DNA of 64,000 nt from Bog-473 sp963736525. Lineage in GTDB: Bacteria; Actinomycetota; Acidimicrobiia; Acidimicrobiales; RAAP-2. The notes under the pieces were generated by a model. It was given only the letters and a program-made list of their open reading frames with translations. It searched no databases and was not told the origin of the DNA. Shown here piece by piece: positions 52,829 through 61,118 of the stretch. The position numbers and the translations under genes were made by a program. Position 1 is the first letter of the stretch, and each line of letters begins with the position of its first letter. Location of the stretch: positions 104,682-168,681 of the forward strand of contig CAVTPF010000004.1 of the NCBI GenBank assembly GCA_963736525.1, read 5' to 3'.

Positions 52829-53784
52829 CGTCGGCCGTCGTCACCGAGGACCTGACCCGGCGGTTCGGGCCCCGCCTCGCCGTCGATCATGTCGACTTCG
52901 ACATCTCGAGCGGCGAGATGTTCGGTCTCGTGGGTCCGAACGGTGCGGGCAAGACCACGCTGATCCGCATTCTCTGCGCCATCTTGCGGCCCAGCGGCGG
53001 TTCCGCCCGCGTGCTGGGGTACGACGTCACCACCGATGCCGAACAGATTCGGCCGCACATCGGCTACATGTCGCAGGCGTTCTCGCTCTACCAGACGCTC
53101 ACGGTGGCAGAGAACCTGCGGTTCTACGGCGACCTCTACGGTCGCATCTCCGCGGGCCGCCAAAGTGACGTGTGCAGCGTCGTCGGACTGGACGACAAGG
53201 ACCTGACGCGCCAGATCGCCGACCTCCCGACCGGCGTGCGCCAGCGGGTTGCCCTCGCGGCCGCCGTGCTCCACGAGCCGCGGCTGCTGTTCCTGGACGA
53301 GCCGACCAGCGGCGTCGATCCGGTGGGGCGTCGCGACTTCTGGGCGCTCATCCGCGGTCTGGCCTCCGAGGGAACGACGGTCATCGTGACGACGCACGTG
53401 ATGGCCGAGGCGGAACGCTGTGATCGGGTGGCCCTGATGCTCGGCGGCCGGGCTCTCGCGGTCGGTGCTCCCGCCGCGCTGCAGGCGACGACGGGCATGA
53501 GGGTCGCCGTCGTCGAGGCCCGCCCGTGGCAGCGTGCCTACAGCCTGCTCTCCGACCACTGGCCCGGCACCACCCTGCGGGGAACGACGGTGCACGTGCC
53601 CATGGCGAAGGACGTCGATCCCCGCACCGCGCTGGCCGATGCGCTGTCGACCGTCGACGTGGTCAGCATCGACCTCGAGGGGCCCACGTTCGAGGATGCG
53701 TTCATCTGGCTCATCCGGCAGGGCCGCGACCGGACCGACAGCGATCGCACGGATCGCGATCGGCAGAGTCCCGATCGGACCTAG
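52825..53784 (+). CDS. ABC exporter ATPase, second half (YbhF C-half-like)
   Basis: 319 residues from the GTG in the GTGA overlap. Walker A GPNGAGKTTLI, Q-loop MSQAFSLYQTLT, Walker B LLFLDEPTSGVD and an intact H-loop His (VTTHVMAEAERC). The signature motif is altered to LPTGVRQR, as in YbhF second halves. So this subunit complements its partner: the partner has the good signature, this one the good H-loop. A C-terminal extension (about 225-319) ends in an Asp/Arg-rich repeat-like tail. Its TAG stop shares a CTAG with the convergent MarR gene. Confidence 0.88.
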   Translation: MTSAVVTEDLTRRFGPRLAVDHVDFDISSGEMFGLVGPNGAGKTTLIRILCAILRPSGGSARVLGYDVTTDAEQIRPHIGYMSQAFSLYQTLTVAENLRFYGDLYGRISAGRQSDVCSVVGLDDKDLTRQIADLPTGVRQRVALAAAVLHEPRLLFLDEPTSGVDPVGRRDFWALIRGLASEGTTVIVTTHVMAEAERCDRVALMLGGRALAVGAPAALQATTGMRVAVVEARPWQRAYSLLSDHWPGTTLRGTTVHVPMAKDVDPRTALADALSTVDVVSIDLEGPTFEDAFIWLIRQGRDRTDSDRTDRDRQSPDRT

Positions 53785-54236
53785 CCGGCGCCGCCCGCGG
53801 GAGGCTGGTGGTCCTCGAGCGCCTTCACCAGCAACCGCCGGAACTCCGCCCGCTCCGCCTGGCTCAGGCCGCTCAGGATCTCGTCCTCGATGCTCCCCTG
53901 CGCCGCCTCGGCCGACTCGAGCGCCTCGAGCCCGGCGTCCGTGATGTCGACGATGTGACGCCGGCGGTCGGCCGGGTCACGGCGCCGCTCCACGTACTCG
54001 AGGTCCTCGAGGTCGTTCAGGATCAGCACGCCGGTGTTCGAGTCCATGGAGAGCTGCTCGGTCATGACCTGCTGCGAGGCACCCGGGTGGTCCTTCAGGT
54101 ACGCCAGCACGACCATGTTCCGCAGGTTCATGCCCACCAGGTCGACCGAGCTGCGCAGGAAGACGGCCCGGGCGAGGCGGGTGAGGAGGACGATCGTCCC
54201 CGTGGTGGGCCGAGATGCGGCCCGGGCGGCGCTCAC
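53781..54236 (-). CDS. MarR-family transcriptional regulator
   Basis: 151 residues, GTG start with GGGGAG close upstream. Winged helix: GASQQVMTEQLSMDSNTGVL and wing EYVERRRDPADRRRHIVDIT, where DPxDRR is the classic MarR wing motif. Helical dimerisation parts flank it. No redox Cys is apparent, so it probably responds to a small aromatic or drug-like ligand. It diverges from a drug-efflux MFS gene and very likely represses it, and itself, through the palindrome at 54285-54310. Confidence 0.92.
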   Translation of the reverse strand: MSAARAASRPTTGTIVLLTRLARAVFLRSSVDLVGMNLRNMVVLAYLKDHPGASQQVMTEQLSMDSNTGVLILNDLEDLEYVERRRDPADRRRHIVDITDAGLEALESAEAAQGSIEDEILSGLSQAERAEFRRLLVKALEDHQPPAGGAG

Positions 54237-54284
54237 CGCTCCCCTCCCCGGCCTGCCTGCACGGACACATCCATCACCCCTCTA

Positions 54285-54310
54285 GGATAGTCCCGAAATC
54301 ATGACTATCC
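54285..54310. promoter_or_regulatory. Palindromic MarR operator overlapping the MFS start codon
   Basis: GGATAGTC-N10-GACTATCC, perfect 8-bp arms (54285-54292 and 54303-54310). The right arm includes the last base of the MFS ATG and its next codons. TAGGAT at 54283-54288 fits a -10 box for transcription starting at or near the ATG, so the MFS mRNA may be leaderless. Regulator binding here would block both promoter and start. Confidence 0.7.
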
Positions 54311-55812
54311 CCGCGATAGGGACCATTCCCCAGCCCACGAGCCCCGCCGGCGACCGCCGGCGCTGGATAGCCCTGGTCGTCGTCTGCCTGGCCATGTTCA
54401 TGAACGCGCTCGACGGCTCCATCGTCAACGTGGCCCTCCCCGACATCCAGCGCAGCCTGCACTTCAGCCAGTCTGACCTGACCTGGGTGGTCGACGCGTA
54501 CCTCATCTCCTTCGGCAGCTTCCTCCTCATGGCCGGCCGCCTGGGCGACCTGATCGGCCGCAAGAAGGTGTTCCTGGCCGGGGTGGCGCTGTTCACCCTG
54601 GCGTCCATCGCCTGCGGGTCGGCCGACAGCCAGGGCATGCTCGTGGCGGCCCGCTTCGTCCAGGGCATCGGCGGGGCGCTGTCGGCCTCGGTGATCGTGG
54701 CCATCATCGTCACGGAGTTCCCCAGCCCCATCGAACGCGGCAAGGCGATGAGCGCCTACGTGTTCGTGGCCGTCGGCGGCGGCTCCATCGGGCTCCTCGC
54801 CGGCGGCGTGCTGACGCAGGCACTGAGTTGGCACTGGATCTTCTTCGTGAACGTGCCTATCGGCATCGCCACGCTGGTCCTGGGCCGCCTCCTCATTGTG
54901 GAGAACATCGGCCTGGGCATCAAACGAGGCGTCGACTGGGTCGGATCCGTCACGGTGACGCTGGCGGTGATGGTCGCCATCTACGGCGTCGTGGCGGCGT
55001 CGCGCGTCGGCTGGGGCTCGGCCGAGACCCTCGGCTGCCTGGCGCTCGCCGTCGTCATGTTCGGGGGCTTCATCGCCCTCGAGTCGCGTCTCGCCAACCC
55101 CATCATGCCGTTGCGCATCCTCAAGTTGCGCACGTTGACGGGCTCGAGCGTCATCCGCGGCTGCATCATCACCGGGATGTTCGCGACCTTCTTCATTGGC
55201 GCTCTTTACTTCGAGCACGTCCTCGGCTACAGCCCGATCAAGACGGGGCTGGCCTTCCTCCCCCAGGCGGCGGTGATGGCGGTGCTCTCGTCGGGCGTGA
55301 CGGCGAAACTCGTGAACCGCTACGGGCCCAAGCCGGTGATGTACCCGGCCATGCTGGCCGCCATCGTCGGGCTGATCCTCTTTGCGATGGCCGGGCAGCA
55401 CGCGAGCTACTTCCCGACGATCTTCATCGCCTTCCTGCTGCTCGGGGCTGGTGCCGGCGCGTCGTTCATGCCATTGCTGCAGATCGGGATGTCCGAGATC
55501 CCCAATGCCGATGCCGGCCTGGGCTCGGGCGTGGTCAACGTCTCCCAGCAGATGGCCGGCGCCATCGGCCTGGCGGTGCTCAGCACGGTCGCCACGAACC
55601 GGACCCGCTCGTTGGTCGCGAGCGGCCACGGGCTGGCGCACTCGCTGACGGTCGGGTACCAGCTGGCGCTCTACGTGGCGGCCGGGTGCGTCCTGCTCGG
55701 CTTGGTGCTGGCGCCGATCGTCCTGCGGACGAAGGAGTCACCCGAGGAGGCGAAGGTCCATATGGAGGAGAACATGCAGACCCCGGAGGCCTTCGAGCAC
55801 CTCGTGCTCTGA
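54301..55812 (+). CDS. MFS drug transporter, DHA2 (14-TMS) type
   Basis: 503 residues, ATG start with no convincing ribosome-binding site. Motif D1-like LDGSIVNVALPDIQRSL, motif A GRLGDLIGRKK, and a late motif C-like GGGSIGLLAGGVLTQ give the DHA2/EmrB-QacA family with about 14 helices. It exports drugs or toxic organics using the proton gradient. The first-helix Asp (LDGS) is typical of QacA-like pumps. Controlled most probably by the divergent MarR gene. Confidence 0.93.
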   Translation: MTIPAIGTIPQPTSPAGDRRRWIALVVVCLAMFMNALDGSIVNVALPDIQRSLHFSQSDLTWVVDAYLISFGSFLLMAGRLGDLIGRKKVFLAGVALFTLASIACGSADSQGMLVAARFVQGIGGALSASVIVAIIVTEFPSPIERGKAMSAYVFVAVGGGSIGLLAGGVLTQALSWHWIFFVNVPIGIATLVLGRLLIVENIGLGIKRGVDWVGSVTVTLAVMVAIYGVVAASRVGWGSAETLGCLALAVVMFGGFIALESRLANPIMPLRILKLRTLTGSSVIRGCIITGMFATFFIGALYFEHVLGYSPIKTGLAFLPQAAVMAVLSSGVTAKLVNRYGPKPVMYPAMLAAIVGLILFAMAGQHASYFPTIFIAFLLLGAGAGASFMPLLQIGMSEIPNADAGLGSGVVNVSQQMAGAIGLAVLSTVATNRTRSLVASGHGLAHSLTVGYQLALYVAAGCVLLGLVLAPIVLRTKESPEEAKVHMEENMQTPEAFEHLVL

Positions 55813-56086
55813 CCCAATCCGTCCGTAGCTTGGAGCCGTCTGGGTGCCATCGCCATGATCGCCGTGCCCGCCACCGAGATGAACGGTCGTCTCGAGTTGA
55901 CACTGCTGGCACTCCTTGAAATGCCCTGGATTCGGGGATGGAGTGACCTTGGGATCCGAAACGCCCAGACCCGACCTACGGTCTCGTTGACACAGGACTC
56001 TCAGCGAAAGCCTTCACGTCTGCATCGTGCCGCGCTGCATCGCTGCTACAGTCCCCACCTGCTACCGGGAACGGACTCGGGCCCGA

Positions 56087-57808
56087 CTAGCAGAAGAAGG
56101 TGCCCACCAAACTCATCGCCTCAGGCGACACCTGGTCCTTGGAGACTCCGTACGAGGCGGCCTCCTTCAGGTGCTCCGAGCTGACCTCTTCGAAGGCGTG
56201 CTCCCTTGCGATGACGCTCAGGGCCACCTTCGCCCGGGATGACGCAACGTAGAGCGGGAATAGAGACGCCCGAGGCAAGACGGTGAGGATCGCGTCGGAC
56301 TCGCACCCTCGAAAGCCAATGATCGACTCGATCGGAATCTCTGGGAACTTGGCCAGACCCTCTCGCAGAGCGTCACGGTCCCACCCGTGGGTCACTACCG
56401 TGATTCCGCTCAGCCCTGTCTTCTTCAGCCTCTGGAGCTCTACCGCAGCCGCCTCGACCAGGTCGGCGGTGAGCTCCTTCTCGGCGCCCGGGAGGATCTT
56501 GATGCGCACGGAGAGGCTCTGGGTGGACGCGCTGAACTGCCGGCGTCCGGTCATGAGCTGGAGCAGGAAGCAGATGAGGTCAGCGTTGCGGCAGTTCGTC
56601 TGGAGTGGGATGACGTTGTAGCCCTTCGGGGCGACCCACGCGCCCGGCTCGACCCGCTGGGCCGGGTCGGCGAGTAGGAGGATCGTGGCCTCATCTTCGA
56701 GCGAAAACAACATGGTGAGATCGTCGAGTTGGTCGGTCTCGCGGCTCTGGGCCTCGTCGAGGATCACCACGTCGTGCTCAAGAAGACCCAACGCCCGGGC
56801 CGGAAGCTCGTCGAGGAACCTCGCCAGAGCCCTCCCCTCCTCGCGAGACAGCGAGTACGCCCGTGCTTTGGAAGGAGAGTCCACCCGCTCGGCGACCGGA
56901 ATGTCGGCCGCAAGGCAGAGCTCCTTGATGAACTCCGAGACAGTCCGTACCTCGACGAGGTCGCCGGAGATGAGTTCGCTGATCTGCTCGTGGAGCCGCC
57001 CACCGGCGGTCAAGAACAGGACGCGCTTGCCCTGCTGGGACGCCTTCTTCGCTGTAGAGATGCCGATGAGTGTCTTGCCGGTCCCGGCGCCTCCGTAGAG
57101 GCAGAGCCGCTTGTACTCGCCCACGGCCGACAGCGCGTCGAGCTGCTCTTCGGTGGCTGTGAGAACCTCACCGGTCACCGCCTCAAGGCGAGAGAGGCTC
57201 TCTTGCACCTCGTGCGCGGGAAGGACCCGCGGGGCGATCGTAGGGTTCATCAGCCCGAGAGCCTTCCTGGCCTCGGGCCACGTGAGATCGGCGTTCAGCT
57301 GGTCGTTCGCCACCTTGGCGTTCACCCAGTTGATGAGACGCCCTGCGGACTTCTGCTCGAGGAGACCCCTGGGAAGCAGCACGTCGTCGAGAGCATCCGA
57401 CGGGCGCATTTCCACGTCGTGGCTCGGGAAGCAGACCGCGACGGAACGAGGGATGAGGACCGGGCCGGATCTACCGACTGCCTTCGTGAGAGAGCGTGCG
57501 AGCGCGCCAGCAGCGTCCCGGCACTGTTCAACCGGGTTCGACATGCTCGCCCCGTTCTGCGTCCAGGTGCCGTTCTCAAGCTTGATCTTCCCGCCCTTCA
57601 CCTCGACGACGATGATCCCGTAGTCCGGGTGGAACAAGGTGACATCGGCCTCCCACTGCCTGGGCTTCTTGCGCTTCTGCGCCTCGGTCCCCTTCAGGCT
57701 GTGGATGACGTACCACTCAGGGGGCAGGGCGTTGTCGAAAGCATCGAAGACGGTGCGCTCGTGCTCGTTCTCGATGAGCGAGCTCGTCGCGGGGATGCGA
57801 GTCGCCAT
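56087..57808 (-). CDS. NERD nuclease-SF1 helicase fusion
   Basis: 573 residues, ATG start. The N-terminal NERD domain (about 8-130) carries the restriction-endonuclease-like core EADVTLFHPDYGIIVVEVKG, with the Asp and ExK metal-binding residues present. The C-terminal part is a superfamily 1 helicase/DUF2075-like ATPase: Walker A GGAGTGKTLIG (about 241), Walker B VVILDEAQ (about 346), an Asn/Arg motif LQTNCRNADL, FRGCESDAIL and a late motif YVASSRAK. It has no partner gene on either side. Flanks are about 270 bp and 550 bp without convincing genes, and its codon use is a little less GC-extreme than neighbours, hinting at acquisition. The family is associated with DNA processing and anti-phage islands; the role here is inferred. 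Confidence 0.88.
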   Translation of the reverse strand: MATRIPATSSLIENEHERTVFDAFDNALPPEWYVIHSLKGTEAQKRKKPRQWEADVTLFHPDYGIIVVEVKGGKIKLENGTWTQNGASMSNPVEQCRDAAGALARSLTKAVGRSGPVLIPRSVAVCFPSHDVEMRPSDALDDVLLPRGLLEQKSAGRLINWVNAKVANDQLNADLTWPEARKALGLMNPTIAPRVLPAHEVQESLSRLEAVTGEVLTATEEQLDALSAVGEYKRLCLYGGAGTGKTLIGISTAKKASQQGKRVLFLTAGGRLHEQISELISGDLVEVRTVSEFIKELCLAADIPVAERVDSPSKARAYSLSREEGRALARFLDELPARALGLLEHDVVILDEAQSRETDQLDDLTMLFSLEDEATILLLADPAQRVEPGAWVAPKGYNVIPLQTNCRNADLICFLLQLMTGRRQFSASTQSLSVRIKILPGAEKELTADLVEAAAVELQRLKKTGLSGITVVTHGWDRDALREGLAKFPEIPIESIIGFRGCESDAILTVLPRASLFPLYVASSRAKVALSVIAREHAFEEVSSEHLKEAASYGVSKDQVSPEAMSLVGTFFC

Positions 57809-58354
57809 TGCTGCTCTTTCAGCCTGTCTTTCTCGAATTGAGAGTGTGAACGCTGCGGTCGAGGCACTCCCGGCCCGAGGTCCAACGCCGATTGTAGGAG
57901 GCCCAGCCGGCGAGCGCAGCGAGATGCACCGCGCCGCTTGGGGTCAGCCGGTCGACCATCAGTCGGGACATCAAGGCGACGATCTACCTACCCCAGAGCC
58001 CCCTCCCGCCTCGGAGCGAAGGTCTCAGCAAGGCCAAGTCGATCGCGGCTCTGGAGGGCGTGGGGAGCCGTCTGGAGGCCGATTGCGAGGAGTGCGGGAG
58101 CGAGGAGCGAGAGGAGCCGCGGCACTCGCTGAGTCACGTCCTGAGGCTCGGCAGCGAGACCCTCGATGCCGCCGAGGAGGAACGGCTTTCACTCTCGGAG
58201 AAAGAGGTGAGGATCCTGGTGGCCAGCTCGTCGAGCGGCTCGACGAGCCCGAGTTCTTCCTGGTCGCGCGTGATCACGAACGCCTCCGCCTCTTCGCGGA
58301 ACACCTGCCCAAGGGCGTTGAGGCAGGGCGGAGACGACCGGAGCGCCGATGGTC
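57809..58354. other. Gene-poor, possibly decayed region
   Basis: About 550 bp between the nuclease-helicase and CapA genes. No frame is convincing. The best pieces are plus-strand: one reads SRLEADCEECGSEEREEPRH near 58070-58130 and another QLVERLDEPEFFLVARDHER near 58215-58275, in different frames, which would fit a frameshifted relic. Neither shows a domain I recognise and no start codon with a good ribosome-binding site was found. Confidence 0.45.
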
Positions 58355-59365
58355 TCAGGCCTCGGGGCAGGTGTCGACGACGGTCGCCGGTCGGGTCTGA
58401 TAGTCGTCGGTAGGTTCGAGATCGATGGCGAGACGACCATCCCGCTCGGAGACCTCGGTGCCGAAGGCGGCGCACGCTCGCCGGAACCGCCGGCTAATCC
58501 ACGCCGCCTCGGCGTCGTCGGCCAGACGGGTGTGGCAGTAGTCGAGGGCGAGCGGCACGGCCTCAATGCGGGTCGGTGTCGCCTGCTCGAACGTGACCAG
58601 GAACAGGAGGCCTAGATCGTTGCGCAGGATCGGGTCGGTCGCGTAGTCGTCGATGAAATCGCCGAGGTCGTAGAGCACGCCATCGGCGACGCCGTGGAAC
58701 ACGTGGGCGGAATGGCCGGCCACGAGCGTGGCACCTGCCGCCCGGAACGCGGCGGCCGCGTCCCGGACATGGCTCACCGGCGTGGCCACCATATTCGGGC
58801 CCCAATGAGGTGACACGACCACTATGTCCGCGTCAACGCCGCTGACCGTGTCGAGCAGCCAGCGAGGCGCCCCCCGCCGGAGGTCGGCGAAGGCGACCCC
58901 GGCGCGGTCAGCGCCGGCTGAGTAGTCCCTCGGATGATCGGTGATCCCCACGAAGCCGATCCGGTACCGGCCGCATTCGATGACAATCGGTGCGCGGGCA
59001 TCGCGCTCGTCGAGGCCGGCCCCCACCCAGGCGATCCCGGCGTTGGCGAGGTGCCGGAACGTGTCGTTGAGCGCGTCCGGCCCGTAGTCGAGGGCATGGT
59101 TGTTTGCGAGCGTGACACAGCTCACCCCGAGGTGTTGCAGGACTGCGGTGGCGACCGGAGGCGCCCGGAAGAAGAACGGCTTCCGCGGGTCGGGCCACCG
59201 CTCGCCGCGGTCGGAGATCGCGCATTCGAGGTTCAACACGAACACGTCGGCCTCGCGGACGGCCGCGACGACCGTTTCGTCGAACAGCTCGGTTGGCGGC
59301 ACTTCCAAGAGGCGCTCGGCGACCTTGCGGCCCAGCATGGTGTCGCCCGCCAACGCGAGCTTCAT
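58355..59365 (-). CDS. capA: CapA-like metallophosphatase-fold protein
   Basis: 336 residues, ATG start 3 bp past the stop of the phosphoribosyltransferase-hydrolase gene. CapA/PgsA family: LALAGDTMLGRKVAERL at the start, NLECAISDRG, VTLANNHALDYG, WGPN and GHSAHVFHGV. These give the metallophosphatase-like metal ligands (GD, NLE, NNH, H-W, GHSxH). No signal peptide, unlike many CapA proteins involved in poly-gamma-glutamate. The same pairing of CapA with a phosphoribosyltransferase-hydrolase occurs in the mycobacterial DosR regulon (Rv0574c and Rv0571c, from memory). Exact reaction unknown. Confidence 0.88.
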   Translation of the reverse strand: MKLALAGDTMLGRKVAERLLEVPPTELFDETVVAAVREADVFVLNLECAISDRGERWPDPRKPFFFRAPPVATAVLQHLGVSCVTLANNHALDYGPDALNDTFRHLANAGIAWVGAGLDERDARAPIVIECGRYRIGFVGITDHPRDYSAGADRAGVAFADLRRGAPRWLLDTVSGVDADIVVVSPHWGPNMVATPVSHVRDAAAAFRAAGATLVAGHSAHVFHGVADGVLYDLGDFIDDYATDPILRNDLGLLFLVTFEQATPTRIEAVPLALDYCHTRLADDAEAAWISRRFRRACAAFGTEVSERDGRLAIDLEPTDDYQTRPATVVDTCPEA

Positions 59366-59368
59366 TGC

Positions 59369-60697
59369 TCAGCCCACCGGGTACGGCGACGGGGCCAGGT
59401 GGCTGGTGAACCAGTCGCGGGCGGCCTCGGCAGCGACCTGCAGGGTGCCCGGCTCCTCGAAGAGGTGCGTCGCGCCAGGTACCACGACCAGCCGGTTCTC
59501 GCATCGCAGGCGTGCACCGGCCTGCCGGTTGAGGTCGAGCACGACGTCATCTCTGCCGCCCACAATGAGCAGGGTCGGCGCGGTGACCTGGGCAAGGCGG
59601 GGACCGGCGAGGTCGGGGCGCCCGCCGCGCGAGACGACGGCGGCGACATCCGAGCCTGGTTCCGCGGCAGCCCACAGCGCGGCGCCAGCGCCAGTGCTGG
59701 CGCCGAAGTAGCCGACCGGCAGCCCCGCGGCGTCGGGCTGCGAGCGCAGCCATCGGGTGACCTCAATCAGGCGCCGGGCCAGCAGGTCAATGTCGAACAC
59801 GTTCCCCCGGTCGAGCTCCTCCTCCACCGTGAGCAGGTCGAACAGCAGGGTCCCGATCCCGGCGTCGTTCAGCACGCCCGCGACGTGGCGGTTGCGAGGG
59901 CTGTGGCGGCTACTACCGCTGCCATGGGCGAAGATGACCACGCCCGTCGGGTCTTCGGGCAGCGTGAGGTGCCCGCCGAGTCGTACGGCACCCGCCTGCA
60001 CTCCCACCTCCTCGTCACGTGAGGGTGGGTCATCCGCCGCCCGGCTCGCCATCGCGGGAACGTGCATTGCCGCTCGCTCCAGGCAGTCAACGACCTCGTC
60101 GTCGGACGTCTGGGAGAAGTCCGCGTAGAACTGGCCGATCCCGAAGAACAGATCGGGTGTGGCCAAGCACACAAACTCGTCGGCGTCCGGTCTGATGCGG
60201 TCTTCCCAGCCTGGAGGCGCGACCGGCACCGCGAGGACCACCCTCGCCGCGCCCTGGGCGCGCGCAACCTGGCACGCGGCGCGGGCCGTCGACCCGGTCG
60301 CGATGCCATCGTCGACCACGACCGCGGTGCGGCCCTCCAGCGCAACTCGGCGCCGCTCGCCGCGATAGCACCGCGCTCGCCGCTCCAGCTCGGCGCGCTC
60401 GCGGGACTCGACGGCGGCAAGCTCGTCAGCCGAGACACCCGCCAGGCGGACGACCTCGTCGTTGACGATGCGCACGCCGCCCTCACCGATGGCACCCATG
60501 CCGAGCTCAGGCTGGAACGGCACGCCCAGCTTTCGGACCACAATGATGTCGAGCGGTGCGTCGAGCGCCATCGCGACCTCGTAGGCAACAGGCACGCCTC
60601 CCCGCGGCAAACCAAGTACGACGAGCTGCTCGCCGTGCAGATGCTCCAGCCTCGCGGCCAGCTTCCGTCCCGCCTCGGCACGATCAACAAACACCAT
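59369..60697 (-). CDS. Phosphoribosyltransferase-dienelactone-hydrolase-like fusion
   Basis: 442 residues from the ATG at 60697, 5 nt after GGAGG; the frame is open for 15 more codons. Residues about 5-205 are a type I phosphoribosyltransferase with PRPP loop TAVVVDDGIATGST and LGLPRGGVPVAYEVA. Residues about 220-440 are an alpha/beta hydrolase: nucleophile GASTGAG, late GGRDDVV and catalytic-type His in PGATHLFEEPG. The fusion equals mycobacterial Rv0571c-type proteins of the hypoxia/dormancy regulon. The substrate of neither half is known. Co-transcribed with capA. Two DosR-box-like sites lie 50-95 bp upstream. Confidence 0.9.
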   Translation of the reverse strand: MVFVDRAEAGRKLAARLEHLHGEQLVVLGLPRGGVPVAYEVAMALDAPLDIIVVRKLGVPFQPELGMGAIGEGGVRIVNDEVVRLAGVSADELAAVESRERAELERRARCYRGERRRVALEGRTAVVVDDGIATGSTARAACQVARAQGAARVVLAVPVAPPGWEDRIRPDADEFVCLATPDLFFGIGQFYADFSQTSDDEVVDCLERAAMHVPAMASRAADDPPSRDEEVGVQAGAVRLGGHLTLPEDPTGVVIFAHGSGSSRHSPRNRHVAGVLNDAGIGTLLFDLLTVEEELDRGNVFDIDLLARRLIEVTRWLRSQPDAAGLPVGYFGASTGAGAALWAAAEPGSDVAAVVSRGGRPDLAGPRLAQVTAPTLLIVGGRDDVVLDLNRQAGARLRCENRLVVVPGATHLFEEPGTLQVAAEAARDWFTSHLAPSPYPVG

Positions 60698-61118
60698 GGC
60701 GACCTCCTCTGGCAGCGTCAGCTTCTCGCTACGGCAACGCATCCGCCAGGGCCGATGGTCCCGAAGCTCGACCTTCAGGGACCAACGACCCTGGCGGAGC
60801 CCACGCTTGTTCGGGGATCCTCAAGTTACGGAGCACGGAGAAGGGCGAAGAGCGTGGTAAAGCGGATGGCAAGGCGGAGGCTCGTGCACCGTCGCTCGAT
60901 GACGCCCGGCCAGCTTGGAGCGATCCTCCTCCTTCGTGGCCCGATCAGGATCGATTCGACGCTGTGCCTTGCCGGAGAACTCCACCCAGCACCCGGGGAG
61001 CAACGACCGTGAACACATCGGGCCCCACGGCTCGTCTGGTGCACCCGTCGAATACCAGGTCAACCTGCTGGTCACCTTCGTCCACGAATTGCGCGAGCGG
61101 CACAGGAGGTCAAACCAC
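60698..61118. other. Divergent regulatory region between hydrolase fusion and prs
   Basis: About 420 bp with no confident gene. The left part holds two DosR-like boxes (listed separately). Short frames over the rest (for example minus strand 60821-61198) look non-coding. The right end carries AGGAGGT at 61104-61110, a perfect ribosome-binding site that fixes the start of the PRPP synthetase gene. Confidence 0.6.
60749..60791. promoter_or_regulatory. Pair of DosR-box-like sites
   Basis: GGGCCGATGGTCCC (60749-60762) and GGGACCAACGACCC (60778-60791), starts 29 bp apart. Compared with the core GGGACTWWAGTCCC each matches at 11 of 14 positions by my count, and the first continues into GAA as in the longer consensus. 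They sit 52-95 bp before the hydrolase-fusion ATG, the usual place and pairing for DosR sites. Confidence 0.45.

Noticed and set aside
55855..56184. 109-codon plus-strand frame between the MFS and nuclease-helicase genes
   Set aside because: Starts reasonably but turns into Arg/Ser/Pro-rich sequence antisense to the nuclease-helicase C-terminus; no family resemblance.
57639..58400. 253-codon plus-strand frame spanning the gene-poor stretch
   Set aside because: First third is antisense to the nuclease-helicase and the remainder low in coding signal; only a short piece near 58215-58275 looks protein-like.
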